A DNA stretch of 64,000 bases from Clostridiales bacterium. Lineage in GTDB: Bacteria > Bacillota > Clostridia > Christensenellales > Borkfalkiaceae. Below, piece by piece: positions 1-7,517 of this stretch (position 1 is the first letter of the stretch; every line of letters begins with the position of its first letter). The stretch covers positions 1 to 64,000 of the forward strand of contig SVHG01000007.1 of the NCBI GenBank assembly GCA_015055965.1. The letters are read 5' to 3'. Both the position numbers and the translations under genes were made by a program. The notes below the pieces were generated by a model that was not told where the DNA came from, did no database searches, and worked only from the letters and a program-made list of their open reading frames with translations.

Positions 1-42
1 GGAATGAGCCCTGTACAGTACAGAACTCATTCACAAATTTAA
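1..42 (+). CDS. IS3-family transposase (OrfB), C-terminal end only
   Basis: The first 14 codons in frame 1 read GMSPVQYRTHSQI followed by TAA. The GMSPVQYR ending is typical of the extreme C-terminus of IS3/IS150-type DDE integrases. The gene enters from the left edge of the window, so only this tail is visible. It is followed after 33 bp by a sequence resembling an IS3-family terminal inverted repeat, which supports the call. Whether the element is intact cannot be seen. Confidence 0.7.
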   Translation, partial: GMSPVQYRTHSQI

Positions 43-75
43 TATTTTTTTGTCTAAACTTTGGGGTTCACTTCA
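1..75 (+). mobile_element. Right end of an IS3-family insertion sequence
   Basis: Downstream of the transposase stop the sequence TGTCTAAACTTTGGGGTTCA, followed by CTTCA, ends at about 75. Read on the other strand it starts TGAAGTGAACCCC, the usual form of an IS3-family terminal repeat (ends TG...CA). The left end lies outside the window. Confidence 0.65.
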
Positions 76-116
76 TACTCGCGTGGCTTGGTAGAGGTTT
101 ACCGGTGAGTGGAAAA

Positions 117-265
117 GAGCCTTCCCCAGTGGGGGGAAGGGGGGCACGTTAGTGGTGGATGCGGTGTTTGGGTAAAAAATATAAATAAAAATTAAAGCAC
201 TAAATTATACAACTTCTCATCCGTCACTCGAAAACTCGTGACACCTTCTCCCGCAGGAGAGGGCA
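117..265. repeat. Pair of GC-rich intergenic repeats in opposite orientation
   Basis: 117-167 (+) contains CTTCCCCAGTGGGGGGAAGG, then GGCAC, then GGTGGATGCGGTG. 213-265 carries the same plan on the other strand: CCTCTCCTGCGGGAGAAGG, GTCAC, GACGGATGAG. Each has a short CCTTCCC/GGGAAGG-type hairpin followed by a GGATG-GGTG tail. Similar 'GAAGG-TGGCAC-GGATGAGGTG' repeats are common between genes in gut Firmicutes. The two copies could be the ends of one ~150-bp element. There is no coding potential. Confidence 0.5.
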
Positions 266-314
266 AAAGTGAAACCCGTTGAAGGATAACAGTTAATAAA
301 TAACATTAAAAGCA

Positions 315-352
315 AAGCTCGGCTTGAAAATAAGCCGAGCTTGTGTTTTTTT
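315..352 (+). terminator. Intrinsic terminator
   Basis: A perfect 11-bp stem AAGCTCGGCTT / AAGCCGAGCTT with a 7-nt loop is followed by a T-rich tract. It could end transcription arriving from the IS element or an upstream plus-strand gene. Confidence 0.75.
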
Positions 353-365
353 GTAGTATTTAGCG

Positions 366-394
366 AAAAAAACCACCACTTAAAGTGATGGTTT
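366..394 (-). terminator. Transketolase terminator
   Basis: On the minus strand the stem AAACCATCACTT / AAGTGGTGGTTT (one mismatch) runs directly into seven Ts. It lies about 50 bp past the tkt stop codon. Confidence 0.75.
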
Positions 395-416
395 GTGTTT
401 TATATGAAAGTTAAGT

Positions 417-444
417 TAATCGCGTTATAGCGCTACTTTTGGGC
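417..444 (+). repeat. 28-bp dispersed motif, copy 1 (at tkt stop)
   Basis: Copy TTAATCGCGTTATAGCGCTA followed by CTTTT. It ends on the tkt stop codon (444-446, minus strand). The consensus over about twelve copies in the window is WTAATCGNSYTATAGCS plus a T-rich tail. Function unknown. Confidence 0.6.
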
Positions 445-2429
445 TATTTTTTATTGCATAAAGCAATGCTTTCCTTTGCTTTTTGGCAAACGTTTTCTGC
501 CGTGAAGCCGTAGTGGGGGAATAATTGCTTGGGATTACCGGACATACCAAATTCGTCTATGCAGATAAGCTTGCCGTTATCGCCGGCGTATTTGTGCCAG
601 CTGTAAGAAGAGCCTGCCTCAACGCATACTCTTGCTTTAACCGCTGAGGGTAAAACGCTTTGCTTGTATTCTTCACTTTGGCTATCAAAAATTTCCATAC
701 ATGGCATAGAAACAACGCGCGCGTCAATTCCTTCAAGTAAAAGCGCTTCTTTTGCCTTTAAGCAAAGCTCTACTTCAGAACCGCTTGCGATTAAAATGCA
801 GTCCGGCGTGGGCTTGCTTTCTTTAGCAAGAACGTAGCCACCCTTTAAAGCTCCTTCGCCACTTAAACCAGATTGAGGTAAGTTTTGTCTTGATAAAACA
901 AGGGCGCTGGGGCAGTTAGATTTTAAAGCGGTAATCCAAGCGTAGGCAGTTTCTATTGCGTCACTCGGGCGGAAAACGTTGATATTAGGTATAGAACGAA
1001 GAGCAACAAGCTGTTCTATGGGTTGGTGGGTAGGTCCGTCCTCGCCAACGCCAATGCTATCGTGAGAGAAGATATAAATAACCCTTGCGCTCATAAGAGC
1101 AGAAACCCTAATAGCGTTCTTCATATAATCGGAAAAGGCGAAGAAGGTTGCGCAGTAGGGAATTAAACCGCCGTGCATTGCAATACCGTTAGAAATTGCA
1201 GCCATAGCGTGTTCTCTTATGCCGTAATGCACGTTAGATCCGTTGGGGTTTGATGCAGAGAACCACTCTCTGTTTTTCATTATAGACTTATTGGAAGGAC
1301 CAAGATCGGCACTACCGCCGAATAGGTTGGGTATGCTATTTGCTAAAGCGTTAAGCACGTTAGAGCCTGAAGATCTGGTTGCTTCCGCCCCGGTTGCGGG
1401 CTTTAAAATTTGAGCATAGTCTAGCTCGGGAATCTCATCACTTAACCACTTTTCAAACTCTTCTGCTTCAGCAGGGTAAGCCTTTGCGTAAGCCTGCATT
1501 AAAAGATTCCATTGTTTTTCTATGCGCTTGCCCTTTGCAATAGTCTTTTTAAGCAAGGGCTTAATTTCTTCGGGAACGGTAAAGGGGGGATAATTATATC
1601 CTAAATTTTCCTTTAAAAGCTGAGTATTCTTTTCGCCTAAGGGCGCGCCGTGAGAGGCTTCAGAGCCCTGTAAGGGAGAGCCGTGGCCGATTTTAGTGTT
1701 GCAAATAATCAAAGTGGGCTTTTGGGTTTGCTTTTTAGCCCTTGCAATAGCCTTGCTTATTTCTGCAAGGTTAGTTCCGTCCTTAACGGTAATAACCTTC
1801 CAGCCTTGCGCTTCGTGGCGTTTTGCAACGTCTTCGGTAAAGGCTAAATCCGTTCCGCCCTCAATGGTAATATTGTTTTTATCGTAAAGCACGATAAGCT
1901 TATTTAGCTTTAAAGTACCTGCTAAGGAAGCGGCTTCGTAAGCAATACCTTCCTGCAAGCAACCGTCGCCACAAAGGGCGTAGGTGTAATGATCAACAAC
2001 GTTAAAGCCTTCGCGGTTGAATTTTGCGGCTAAGCGTTTTTCTGCAATAGCCATACCAACGGCGTTGGCAATACCTTGACCTAACGGGCCGGTTGAAACC
2101 TCAACCCCGGGGGTGCAGAATGCTTCCGGATGGCCGGGGGTACGGCTTCCCAATTGGCGGAAGCTCTTTAAATCCTCCATAGAAAGGTCGTAGCCGAAAA
2201 GATGAAGTAAAACGTAGTAAAGAGCAGAGCCGTGACCTGCAGAAAGTACGAATCTATCTCTGTTTTTAAACCCGGGATTTTTGGGGTTAAAAACCAAATG
2301 GTTAGCAAACAGCGTATAAGCAATAGGGGCAGCGCCAAGAGCTATTCCGGGGTGACCGGAGTTGCTTCTATCTATACATTCAGAAGATAAAACCCTTATA
2401 GTGTTAACGGCAAGTTCCTTGTTGTTCAT
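444..2429 (-). CDS. tkt: Transketolase
   Basis: A cytoplasmic thiamine-diphosphate enzyme that moves two-carbon ketol units between sugar phosphates in the non-oxidative pentose phosphate pathway. The 661 residues match the usual full length. The N-terminal domain has the TPGHPE segment and the ThDP/metal motif GDGCLQEG followed by KNN about 30 residues on. The central pyrimidine-binding domain has [11 protein letters not shown], and the C-terminal domain (from about 530) is complete. Start ATG is preceded by AGGAGA. It is a single gene reading away from mscS, with its own promoter and terminator. It would link pentoses released by the nearby glycan locus to glycolysis (inference). Confidence 0.97.
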   Translation of the reverse strand: MNNKELAVNTIRVLSSECIDRSNSGHPGIALGAAPIAYTLFANHLVFNPKNPGFKNRDRFVLSAGHGSALYYVLLHLFGYDLSMEDLKSFRQLGSRTPGHPEAFCTPGVEVSTGPLGQGIANAVGMAIAEKRLAAKFNREGFNVVDHYTYALCGDGCLQEGIAYEAASLAGTLKLNKLIVLYDKNNITIEGGTDLAFTEDVAKRHEAQGWKVITVKDGTNLAEISKAIARAKKQTQKPTLIICNTKIGHGSPLQGSEASHGAPLGEKNTQLLKENLGYNYPPFTVPEEIKPLLKKTIAKGKRIEKQWNLLMQAYAKAYPAEAEEFEKWLSDEIPELDYAQILKPATGAEATRSSGSNVLNALANSIPNLFGGSADLGPSNKSIMKNREWFSASNPNGSNVHYGIREHAMAAISNGIAMHGGLIPYCATFFAFSDYMKNAIRVSALMSARVIYIFSHDSIGVGEDGPTHQPIEQLVALRSIPNINVFRPSDAIETAYAWITALKSNCPSALVLSRQNLPQSGLSGEGALKGGYVLAKESKPTPDCILIASGSEVELCLKAKEALLLEGIDARVVSMPCMEIFDSQSEEYKQSVLPSAVKARVCVEAGSSYSWHKYAGDNGKLICIDEFGMSGNPKQLFPHYGFTAENVCQKAKESIALCNKK

Positions 2430-2458
2430 AAGAATCTCCTAACTTGTTAATTGATATT

Positions 2459-2487
2459 AGTATAACACAGTAAGGAATAAAAAACAA
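2459..2487 (-). promoter_or_regulatory. tkt promoter (sigma-A type)
   Basis: On the minus strand TTGTTT, 17 bp, TATACT. The -10 box ends 30 bp before the tkt start. Confidence 0.65.
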
Positions 2488-2629
2488 TAGAATAACTGAA
2501 ATTTTTAACAAACTATTTAATTTTTTTCTTAAAATCGCGCTTGTTTTGCGGATTTTTGTATTAAGAGGTTGTAAATTTTACGTTAAATTCAACTTTTTTA
2601 ATAAATTTTTAAAAATCTCTTGCAAAAGA

Positions 2630-2658
2630 TATAAAAGAGTGGTAAAATTTAACCGTTA
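2630..2658 (+). promoter_or_regulatory. Possible mscS promoter
   Basis: TTGCAA, 17 bp, TAAAAT. This would give a leader of about 150 nt before the mscS start. Confidence 0.4.
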
Positions 2659-2746
2659 AAAAACTACGGCTTTATAAATTGCGATAGGCGGTAAAAAATA
2701 ATTGCCTTGCGTTACTTTAAAAGCGATATAAACGTAAAAAGTGGCG

Positions 2747-2774
2747 ATAATCGTGCTATAGAGCGGTTTTTTAA
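2747..2774 (+). repeat. 28-bp dispersed motif, copy 2
   Basis: Copy ATAATCGTGCTATAGAGCGG followed by six Ts, about 40 bp upstream of the mscS start. Confidence 0.6.
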
Positions 2775-2814
2775 TAAAAAACACGTTTAAAATTTATGTA
2801 AAAAAGGTGAAATT

Positions 2815-3645
2815 ATGACGTTAGAAGAGCTTTGGCAGGTAATTAAGGGTTGGCTTCTTAGCGACGCGCTTTGGAATACTCTTATAAGAATCGTTATTTC
2901 TATAATTCTTTTGGTTGTTTCCTTTAAGATTATAAACTCTATTGCCAGAAAGATGGAAAGAAGGGTAAACGATAAGCGTTTTGATAAGACTATAACCAAG
3001 ACCTTAGCTTATTTATTTAAGTTAGTTGCAAAAACGGTAATAGTGGTTGCAATTATAGGATTTTTAGGCATTGATACCAGCGGTATAACGGCGTTGGTTG
3101 CTTCCTTTGGCGTTTGTATCGGTCTTGCAGTTAACGGCGCGGTTGCAAATATTGCAGGCGGTGTGCTTATTATAGTTACGCGCCCATTTAAGGTGGACGA
3201 TTATATTGAAGCGCAGGGATATGCCGGAACGGTAACGGACATTAAGCTTACCGCAACTAAAATAGTTACGCCCGATAACAAGGTTGTTTATATTCCCAAC
3301 GGCGCTTTATCAAACGGAAATATCGTTAACTATTCCGAAAAGCAGTTAAGAAGGGTAGATATGAGCTTTACCATTGACTATGCAGACGACTACGGCAAGG
3401 CAAGAGAGCTTATTTTAGATATCTGCAACGCGCACGAGCTTATAGAAAAAGAGCCCGCGCCCTTCGTTAGAATGAGCGAGCATTCCGCTTCCGCAATAGT
3501 AATTAGCGTTAAGGTTTGGACCAAAAACGAAACTTATTGGGACGTGTATTTTGATTTAAACGAAAAAGTTAAAGCATCCTTTGATGCAAACGAAATCCAT
3601 ATTCCCTTTAACCAGTTGGACGTTCATATTAAAAAAGAAGATTAA
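2815..3645 (+). CDS. MscS-family mechanosensitive ion channel
   Basis: A small-conductance mechanosensitive channel of the inner membrane that opens under hypo-osmotic tension. The 276 residues match the compact MscS/YnaI-like core. N-terminal hydrophobic helices are near 17-45 and 66-90. The pore-lining TM3 is about 92-120, rich in Gly and Ala (VASFGVCIGLAVNGAVANIAGG). It continues into the beta domain with the RPFKVDDYIEAQGYAGTV segment, then the alpha-beta C-terminal domain. RBS AAGGTG lies 7 bp before the ATG. Stand-alone gene with its own terminator. Confidence 0.9.
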   Translation: MTLEELWQVIKGWLLSDALWNTLIRIVISIILLVVSFKIINSIARKMERRVNDKRFDKTITKTLAYLFKLVAKTVIVVAIIGFLGIDTSGITALVASFGVCIGLAVNGAVANIAGGVLIIVTRPFKVDDYIEAQGYAGTVTDIKLTATKIVTPDNKVVYIPNGALSNGNIVNYSEKQLRRVDMSFTIDYADDYGKARELILDICNAHELIEKEPAPFVRMSEHSASAIVISVKVWTKNETYWDVYFDLNEKVKASFDANEIHIPFNQLDVHIKKED

Positions 3646-3655
3646 TAATTTTTAC

Positions 3656-3689
3656 CGCTTAGCTTTTTATAAGGCTAGGCGTTTTTTTT
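3656..3689 (+). terminator. mscS terminator
   Basis: Stem CGCTTAGCT / GGCTAGGCG (two G-U pairs) with a 7-8 nt loop, followed by eight Ts, 11 bp after the stop. Confidence 0.8.
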
Positions 3690-3864
3690 GCGCTAAACAA
3701 TAAGCTTATAGGGAACGGTCGTGTACTATTGCGTGCCTTTTTTTAAATTTTTTAACTAAAAAAACACTTGCGTAAAAAGGCAAATTAAGCTTTGCTTAAA
3801 AAAGGGTATTTCAACAACTTTCATATAACTAAAAAAACATTTTTTACAAATTTTAAAAAACGTA

Positions 3865-3893
3865 TTGACAAACGGTTATTTATGAGTTAAAAT
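3865..3893 (+). promoter_or_regulatory. Promoter of the glycan-uptake operon
   Basis: A strong sigma-A match: TTGACA, 17 bp, TAAAAT. It would give a leader of about 175 nt to the binding-protein start at 4075. Confidence 0.7.
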
Positions 3894-3918
3894 GTATGGG
3901 CAAGTAAAATAGGGTGGG

Positions 3919-3936
3919 TATCAATATATATTGATA
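3919..3936. promoter_or_regulatory. Perfect 18-bp palindrome, candidate operator
   Basis: TATCAATATATATTGATA is fully self-complementary and sits 25 bp downstream of the -10 box. That is a typical place for a repressor to block early transcription. No regulator gene is present in the locus, so the binding protein would be encoded elsewhere. Further down the leader, ACGCGTG occurs twice (3995-4001 and 4009-4015) 14 bp apart, a second possible site. Confidence 0.5.
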
Positions 3937-4074
3937 AAACTCTAAAAGCGCCGTATAAATCACGGGAAAAAGCGTTTTTCTTGCATTTTTATTAACGCGT
4001 GAGCATATACGCGTGCAAAAAGTAGGTTTTAACGCCCAAAATTGGCGAAAATTTTATATTTTAGGAGGCATATA

Positions 4075-5499
4075 ATGATGAAAAAATTACTCAGTCTGCT
4101 TTTAGCAGGCGTACTCTCTTTAGGCTTGTTTGCTTGCGGTGGCGGAAGCGGAGATTCTGCACCGGATAGTCTTGAAGAATTAGACCCTAACGAAAAGATT
4201 ACAATTGAATTTATTGGCTGGGGCGATACTGATGAAGAACGCAACTACCAAACCTTAGTTAACAAGTTTATGGAAGAGAACCCCAACATTATCGTTGACT
4301 ACACTTGCGAAAGCTCAACTACCTATATGCAAACTCTTACTGCAAGAGCAGGCAACTTACCCGAGATATTCTACATGCCTGACTACGATTTCTTAGAATG
4401 GGTTGCAAACGGTATGTTATTAGATATTACTAACTACGTAACAGCAGATGATATCAATAAATTATGGCCTGATGCAGTTAACGAATATTACTTTAACAGT
4501 GATACCATGACTTTAGGTAAGAGCGAAGGCGCTAGACTTTACGGCTTACCCAAGGACTTAGGCCCCTTCACATTAGTTTACAACAAGACCTTACTTGATC
4601 AAAAGATCGCTCAGTACGGATTAAATTCACAAGAAATTTACGGCATTTTAGATCCTACCGATCCTATGACTTGGGACGAGCTTATTTACGTTCTAAAGGC
4701 TGTTGACCGTGATTCTACGGATGATTTTTACGGCATTTCTCACTATGAACTTGATGCTGCGGTATATTCTAACGACGCTAACTTCTTCACGGACGATGCA
4801 AGCGAAGAAAGAATAAGCAGTAAGAACTTCTACGAAGCTGTTCAATTTATCGTTGACCTTGCTACAGTTCATCACGTAATGCCTGAAGCTGCTAAACAAA
4901 GCGCAAACAACGGTTATACTCGTTTTAAATCAGGCGGATGTGTATTTAGCTTTATGGGACCTTGGGACTGTGCTAACTTCTGGCGTGACGTTACCTTTGA
5001 ATACGACATTCTTCCCGTTGCATACAACGGCAACAACCCCAATGCAAAGAGTACTGCGTGGGTTGGTTCAATGGGTTACTGCCTAAACGGTAAGTTAAGA
5101 GACAGCAAGAAGATAGCTGCGGCTATTAAGCTTGCAAACTACCTTTGCGCAGATGAAGATGCTCAACGCGAATTCTATAAATTAGGTCAACAAGTTCCCA
5201 ACATTCAAACTATGGCGTTTGGCGAATATTTAGAAGCAAGCAACCAATATTTAACCGGTAAGAACCCCGTAAACAGAGCAGTTTGGGTTGATACCATTTA
5301 CAACTCTGGCGCAAACGATAAGATTCACGGTAAGACCAGAGCTAGATATTACACCTATTCTTCTTCTTGGTTAGAAAACTTAACCAACTACTTTGAAACT
5401 GTTAGTATGTGGGACGGCGTAACTTCCGCAAAAGATACTTGTGAAGGCTTTGCAGAAGAATTCCAAGCAATTCTTGATGAAATGAGAGGTAATATGTAA
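4075..5499 (+). CDS. Sugar ABC transporter substrate-binding lipoprotein
   Basis: The extracellular sugar-binding component of a CUT1-type ABC importer. The signal peptide has a charged MMKK start and ends in a lipobox with Cys at residue 21 (LGLFAC). A GGGSGDS linker follows and then a periplasmic-binding-protein fold of about 440 residues (ITIEFIGWGDTDEERNYQTL is a family-1 solute-binding opening). Start chosen at 4075 because AGGAGG (4063-4068) is correctly spaced; an in-frame ATG at 4042 has no RBS. Its stop overlaps the permease start (TAATG). The substrate is not readable from sequence; the flanking GH43 and GH2 enzymes suggest a plant or host glycan oligosaccharide. Confidence 0.9.
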   Translation: MMKKLLSLLLAGVLSLGLFACGGGSGDSAPDSLEELDPNEKITIEFIGWGDTDEERNYQTLVNKFMEENPNIIVDYTCESSTTYMQTLTARAGNLPEIFYMPDYDFLEWVANGMLLDITNYVTADDINKLWPDAVNEYYFNSDTMTLGKSEGARLYGLPKDLGPFTLVYNKTLLDQKIAQYGLNSQEIYGILDPTDPMTWDELIYVLKAVDRDSTDDFYGISHYELDAAVYSNDANFFTDDASEERISSKNFYEAVQFIVDLATVHHVMPEAAKQSANNGYTRFKSGGCVFSFMGPWDCANFWRDVTFEYDILPVAYNGNNPNAKSTAWVGSMGYCLNGKLRDSKKIAAAIKLANYLCADEDAQREFYKLGQQVPNIQTMAFGEYLEASNQYLTGKNPVNRAVWVDTIYNSGANDKIHGKTRARYYTYSSSWLENLTNYFETVSMWDGVTSAKDTCEGFAEEFQAILDEMRGNM

Positions 5500-6428
5500 T
5501 GCAGTTTACAGTTAAGCAGAAAAGAAGCCCTCTTGAAAAAAGAGAGAATATAATTGCTTTTCTGTTCATACTGTTGCCCATAATAGGCTTTTGCGTGTTT
5601 ACGATAGGTTCAATGGCTTTTACCTTCGTATTTAGTTTTACTTCGTTTAATAAATTAACAGGGGAAATAACTCCTTTAAAGAACGGTCTTTTTGAAAACT
5701 ATAAAACACTCTTCACAAGTGTAAGCCACTCTAAGTTCTTTATAGGCTCAATTAAAAACACCGTAATTTTACTGTTAAGTATTCCCCTTAGCATGATGAT
5801 GGGGTTAATTACTGCCGGACTTCTTAAGCTAGGTGAGGTAAAGGGCGCAAAAATCTTTCAAATTTTATATTACGTTCCCACCGTATCCAGTGCGGTAGCG
5901 TTAAATATCGTTTGGCGATACATATTCAACGACGAATTTGGTATTATAAACACCGTGCTAGGTCTTGATATTCACTGGCTTGGCGGAGGAACGGGCAACG
6001 GTAAATATTTAAGAAGTGCAATTATAATCAAGAACTCTATAAACGGTATAGGTTCTGCAATGATAATGTATCTTGCAGGTATGCTTAACGTTCCCAAGGA
6101 TTATTACGAGGCTGCAGATATAGACGGTGCAAGTAAGTTTAGGCAATTCTTCAGCATAACCTTACCCCTTATAACTCCCATGACCTTCTATTTGCTCATC
6201 ACAGGTCTTATTGGCGGACTTCAGTCTTATGCGGATTCTCAGGTATTTGCTGCGGGTAACTCTAACGCGCAAACTATAGTTCACTTCATTTGGTCAAGAG
6301 GTATTGGCGGAAGCGCTAAGAACGGCTACGGCCTTGCTGCATCTGCTTCTATTTTACTTGCAACTGCAATAATGATTATAACGGTTATTCAGTTCAAGTT
6401 CTCTGATAAATGGGTATATGAGGAGTAA
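5499..6428 (+). CDS. Sugar ABC transporter permease (MalF/UgpA type)
   Basis: The first membrane subunit of the CUT1 importer. It has 309 residues and six predicted membrane helices, beginning with a long hydrophobic segment near 18-45. The EAA loop that docks the ATPase is EAADIDGASKFRQFF around residues 205-220. Translation is coupled to the binding-protein gene, because the ATG shares a base with its TAA stop. No ATPase gene lies nearby; as in many Firmicutes, a shared MsmX-type ATPase encoded elsewhere presumably serves this importer (inference). Confidence 0.93.
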   Translation: MQFTVKQKRSPLEKRENIIAFLFILLPIIGFCVFTIGSMAFTFVFSFTSFNKLTGEITPLKNGLFENYKTLFTSVSHSKFFIGSIKNTVILLLSIPLSMMMGLITAGLLKLGEVKGAKIFQILYYVPTVSSAVALNIVWRYIFNDEFGIINTVLGLDIHWLGGGTGNGKYLRSAIIIKNSINGIGSAMIMYLAGMLNVPKDYYEAADIDGASKFRQFFSITLPLITPMTFYLLITGLIGGLQSYADSQVFAAGNSNAQTIVHFIWSRGIGGSAKNGYGLAASASILLATAIMIITVIQFKFSDKWVYEE

Positions 6429-6432
6429 GATT

Positions 6433-7329
6433 ATGGAAAATAATGAAATGATTGCCTTAAACGTTACTCCTAAAAGCAAGCAGGTAGATAGAGAAAAAGC
6501 TATTAGAACGGTTATTCGCGTTATAACCTACGTAATGCTAACTATTGGCGCTATAATTTTAGTTTTCCCCTATCTTTGGATGGTTCTAACGTCCTTTAAA
6601 ACACAACCTGAATCTATAAGCTTAACCTTAAAGCTTTTCCCGGAAAAGTTCGTAACTGCCGCTTATTCTGAGCTTTGGGCAAAAGTACCATTCTTAAGCG
6701 GTGTTAAAAACACTTTAATTATTGAATTTTCGGTTATTATAGTTGGTACGTTCGTTTCTACTATGGCGGCGTTCAGCTTTGCAAAGCTTAAGTTAAGACA
6801 TAAAAACTTTTGGCTATTGTTCCTAATGAGCGGTATGATGGTTCCTTACGCTGCGCTTATGCTTCCGCAGTATAGGGCCTTCCAAGCGCTTAATATGACC
6901 AATACGTTATGGCCCTTAATACTTCCCGGCTTTTTTGGAAATATCTCTATGATGTTCTTCCTTATTCAATATATGAAGGGCATATCTAACTCCTTCTTTG
7001 AAGCGGCTAAGATAGACGGCGCAAGCGAAATGAAGCAATTCCTTGTAATAATGCTACCTTTAGTAAAAACTGCTATTGCAGCGCAGGTAATCTTCTGGTT
7101 TATAGGCATTTGGAACGACTTCTTCGCCCCCGAAATTTATCTTGACGATAAGGAAAAAATGACCTTGCAGCCCTTACTTCAAAGAATAAATACCGATAAC
7201 TCCGGTGGCGGTAACTATCCCGTTATTATGGCGGGCGCAGTTTTGGCAAGTATTCCCATGATGGTTATTTATATTACCTGCCAAAAGTTCTTTATTGAAT
7301 CACTAGCTATTTCCGGTGTTAAGGGTTAA
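6433..7329 (+). CDS. Sugar ABC transporter permease (MalG/UgpE type)
   Basis: The second membrane subunit of the importer, about 298 residues. The first helix is near 30-52 (IGAIILVFPYLWMVLTSFK, a MalG-type signature). The EAA loop EAAKIDGASEMKQF is near 190-205. Start chosen at 6433 because GAGGAG (6420-6425) is 7 bp upstream; an ATG at 6418 lies inside the previous gene and lacks an RBS. The gap to the previous stop is 4 bp. It is the last gene of the three-gene transporter unit, followed by a long inverted repeat rather than a T-tailed terminator. Confidence 0.93.
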   Translation: MENNEMIALNVTPKSKQVDREKAIRTVIRVITYVMLTIGAIILVFPYLWMVLTSFKTQPESISLTLKLFPEKFVTAAYSELWAKVPFLSGVKNTLIIEFSVIIVGTFVSTMAAFSFAKLKLRHKNFWLLFLMSGMMVPYAALMLPQYRAFQALNMTNTLWPLILPGFFGNISMMFFLIQYMKGISNSFFEAAKIDGASEMKQFLVIMLPLVKTAIAAQVIFWFIGIWNDFFAPEIYLDDKEKMTLQPLLQRINTDNSGGGNYPVIMAGAVLASIPMMVIYITCQKFFIESLAISGVKG

Positions 7330-7340
7330 TAGCGTTTAAC

Positions 7341-7381
7341 TTACCTCAACTACCTAATTATTAATAGGGCGGTTGGGGTAA
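7341..7381 (+). other. Intercistronic hairpin after transporter genes
   Basis: TTACCTCAAC (7341-7350) pairs with GTTGGGGTAA (7372-7381) with one G-U pair. There is no T-run after it, so it is not a normal intrinsic terminator. It may stabilise the upstream mRNA or limit read-through into the large lipoprotein gene. Confidence 0.5.
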
Positions 7382-7431
7382 AATACTCAAAAGTAAAAAA
7401 ATAAAATTAAAAATAGCAACGCGCACAAGTG

Positions 7432-7449
7432 CTTTATTTGCAAATAAAG
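7432..7449. promoter_or_regulatory. Perfect 18-bp palindrome upstream of the large lipoprotein gene
   Basis: CTTTATTTGCAAATAAAG is fully self-complementary. A second, looser inverted pair flanks the next 40 bp (AGGTGTTAAC at 7447-7456 and GTTAACCCCT at 7475-7484). Together they could be operator sites or an mRNA fold 70-90 bp before the start codon. Confidence 0.4.
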
Positions 7450-7517
7450 GTGTTAACTACAAAAATTTTATTAGCGTTAACCCCTAGTGCGTTTAGCAAA
7501 AATTAAGGAGGCAAAAA

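Larger units (their letters stand above)
2488..2814. other. AT-rich divergent intergenic region
   Basis: This stretch between divergent tkt and mscS is very AT-rich with no convincing ORF. It holds a possible mscS promoter (2630-2658) and one copy of the 28-bp motif (2747-2774). I see nothing else that can be supported. Confidence 0.5.
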
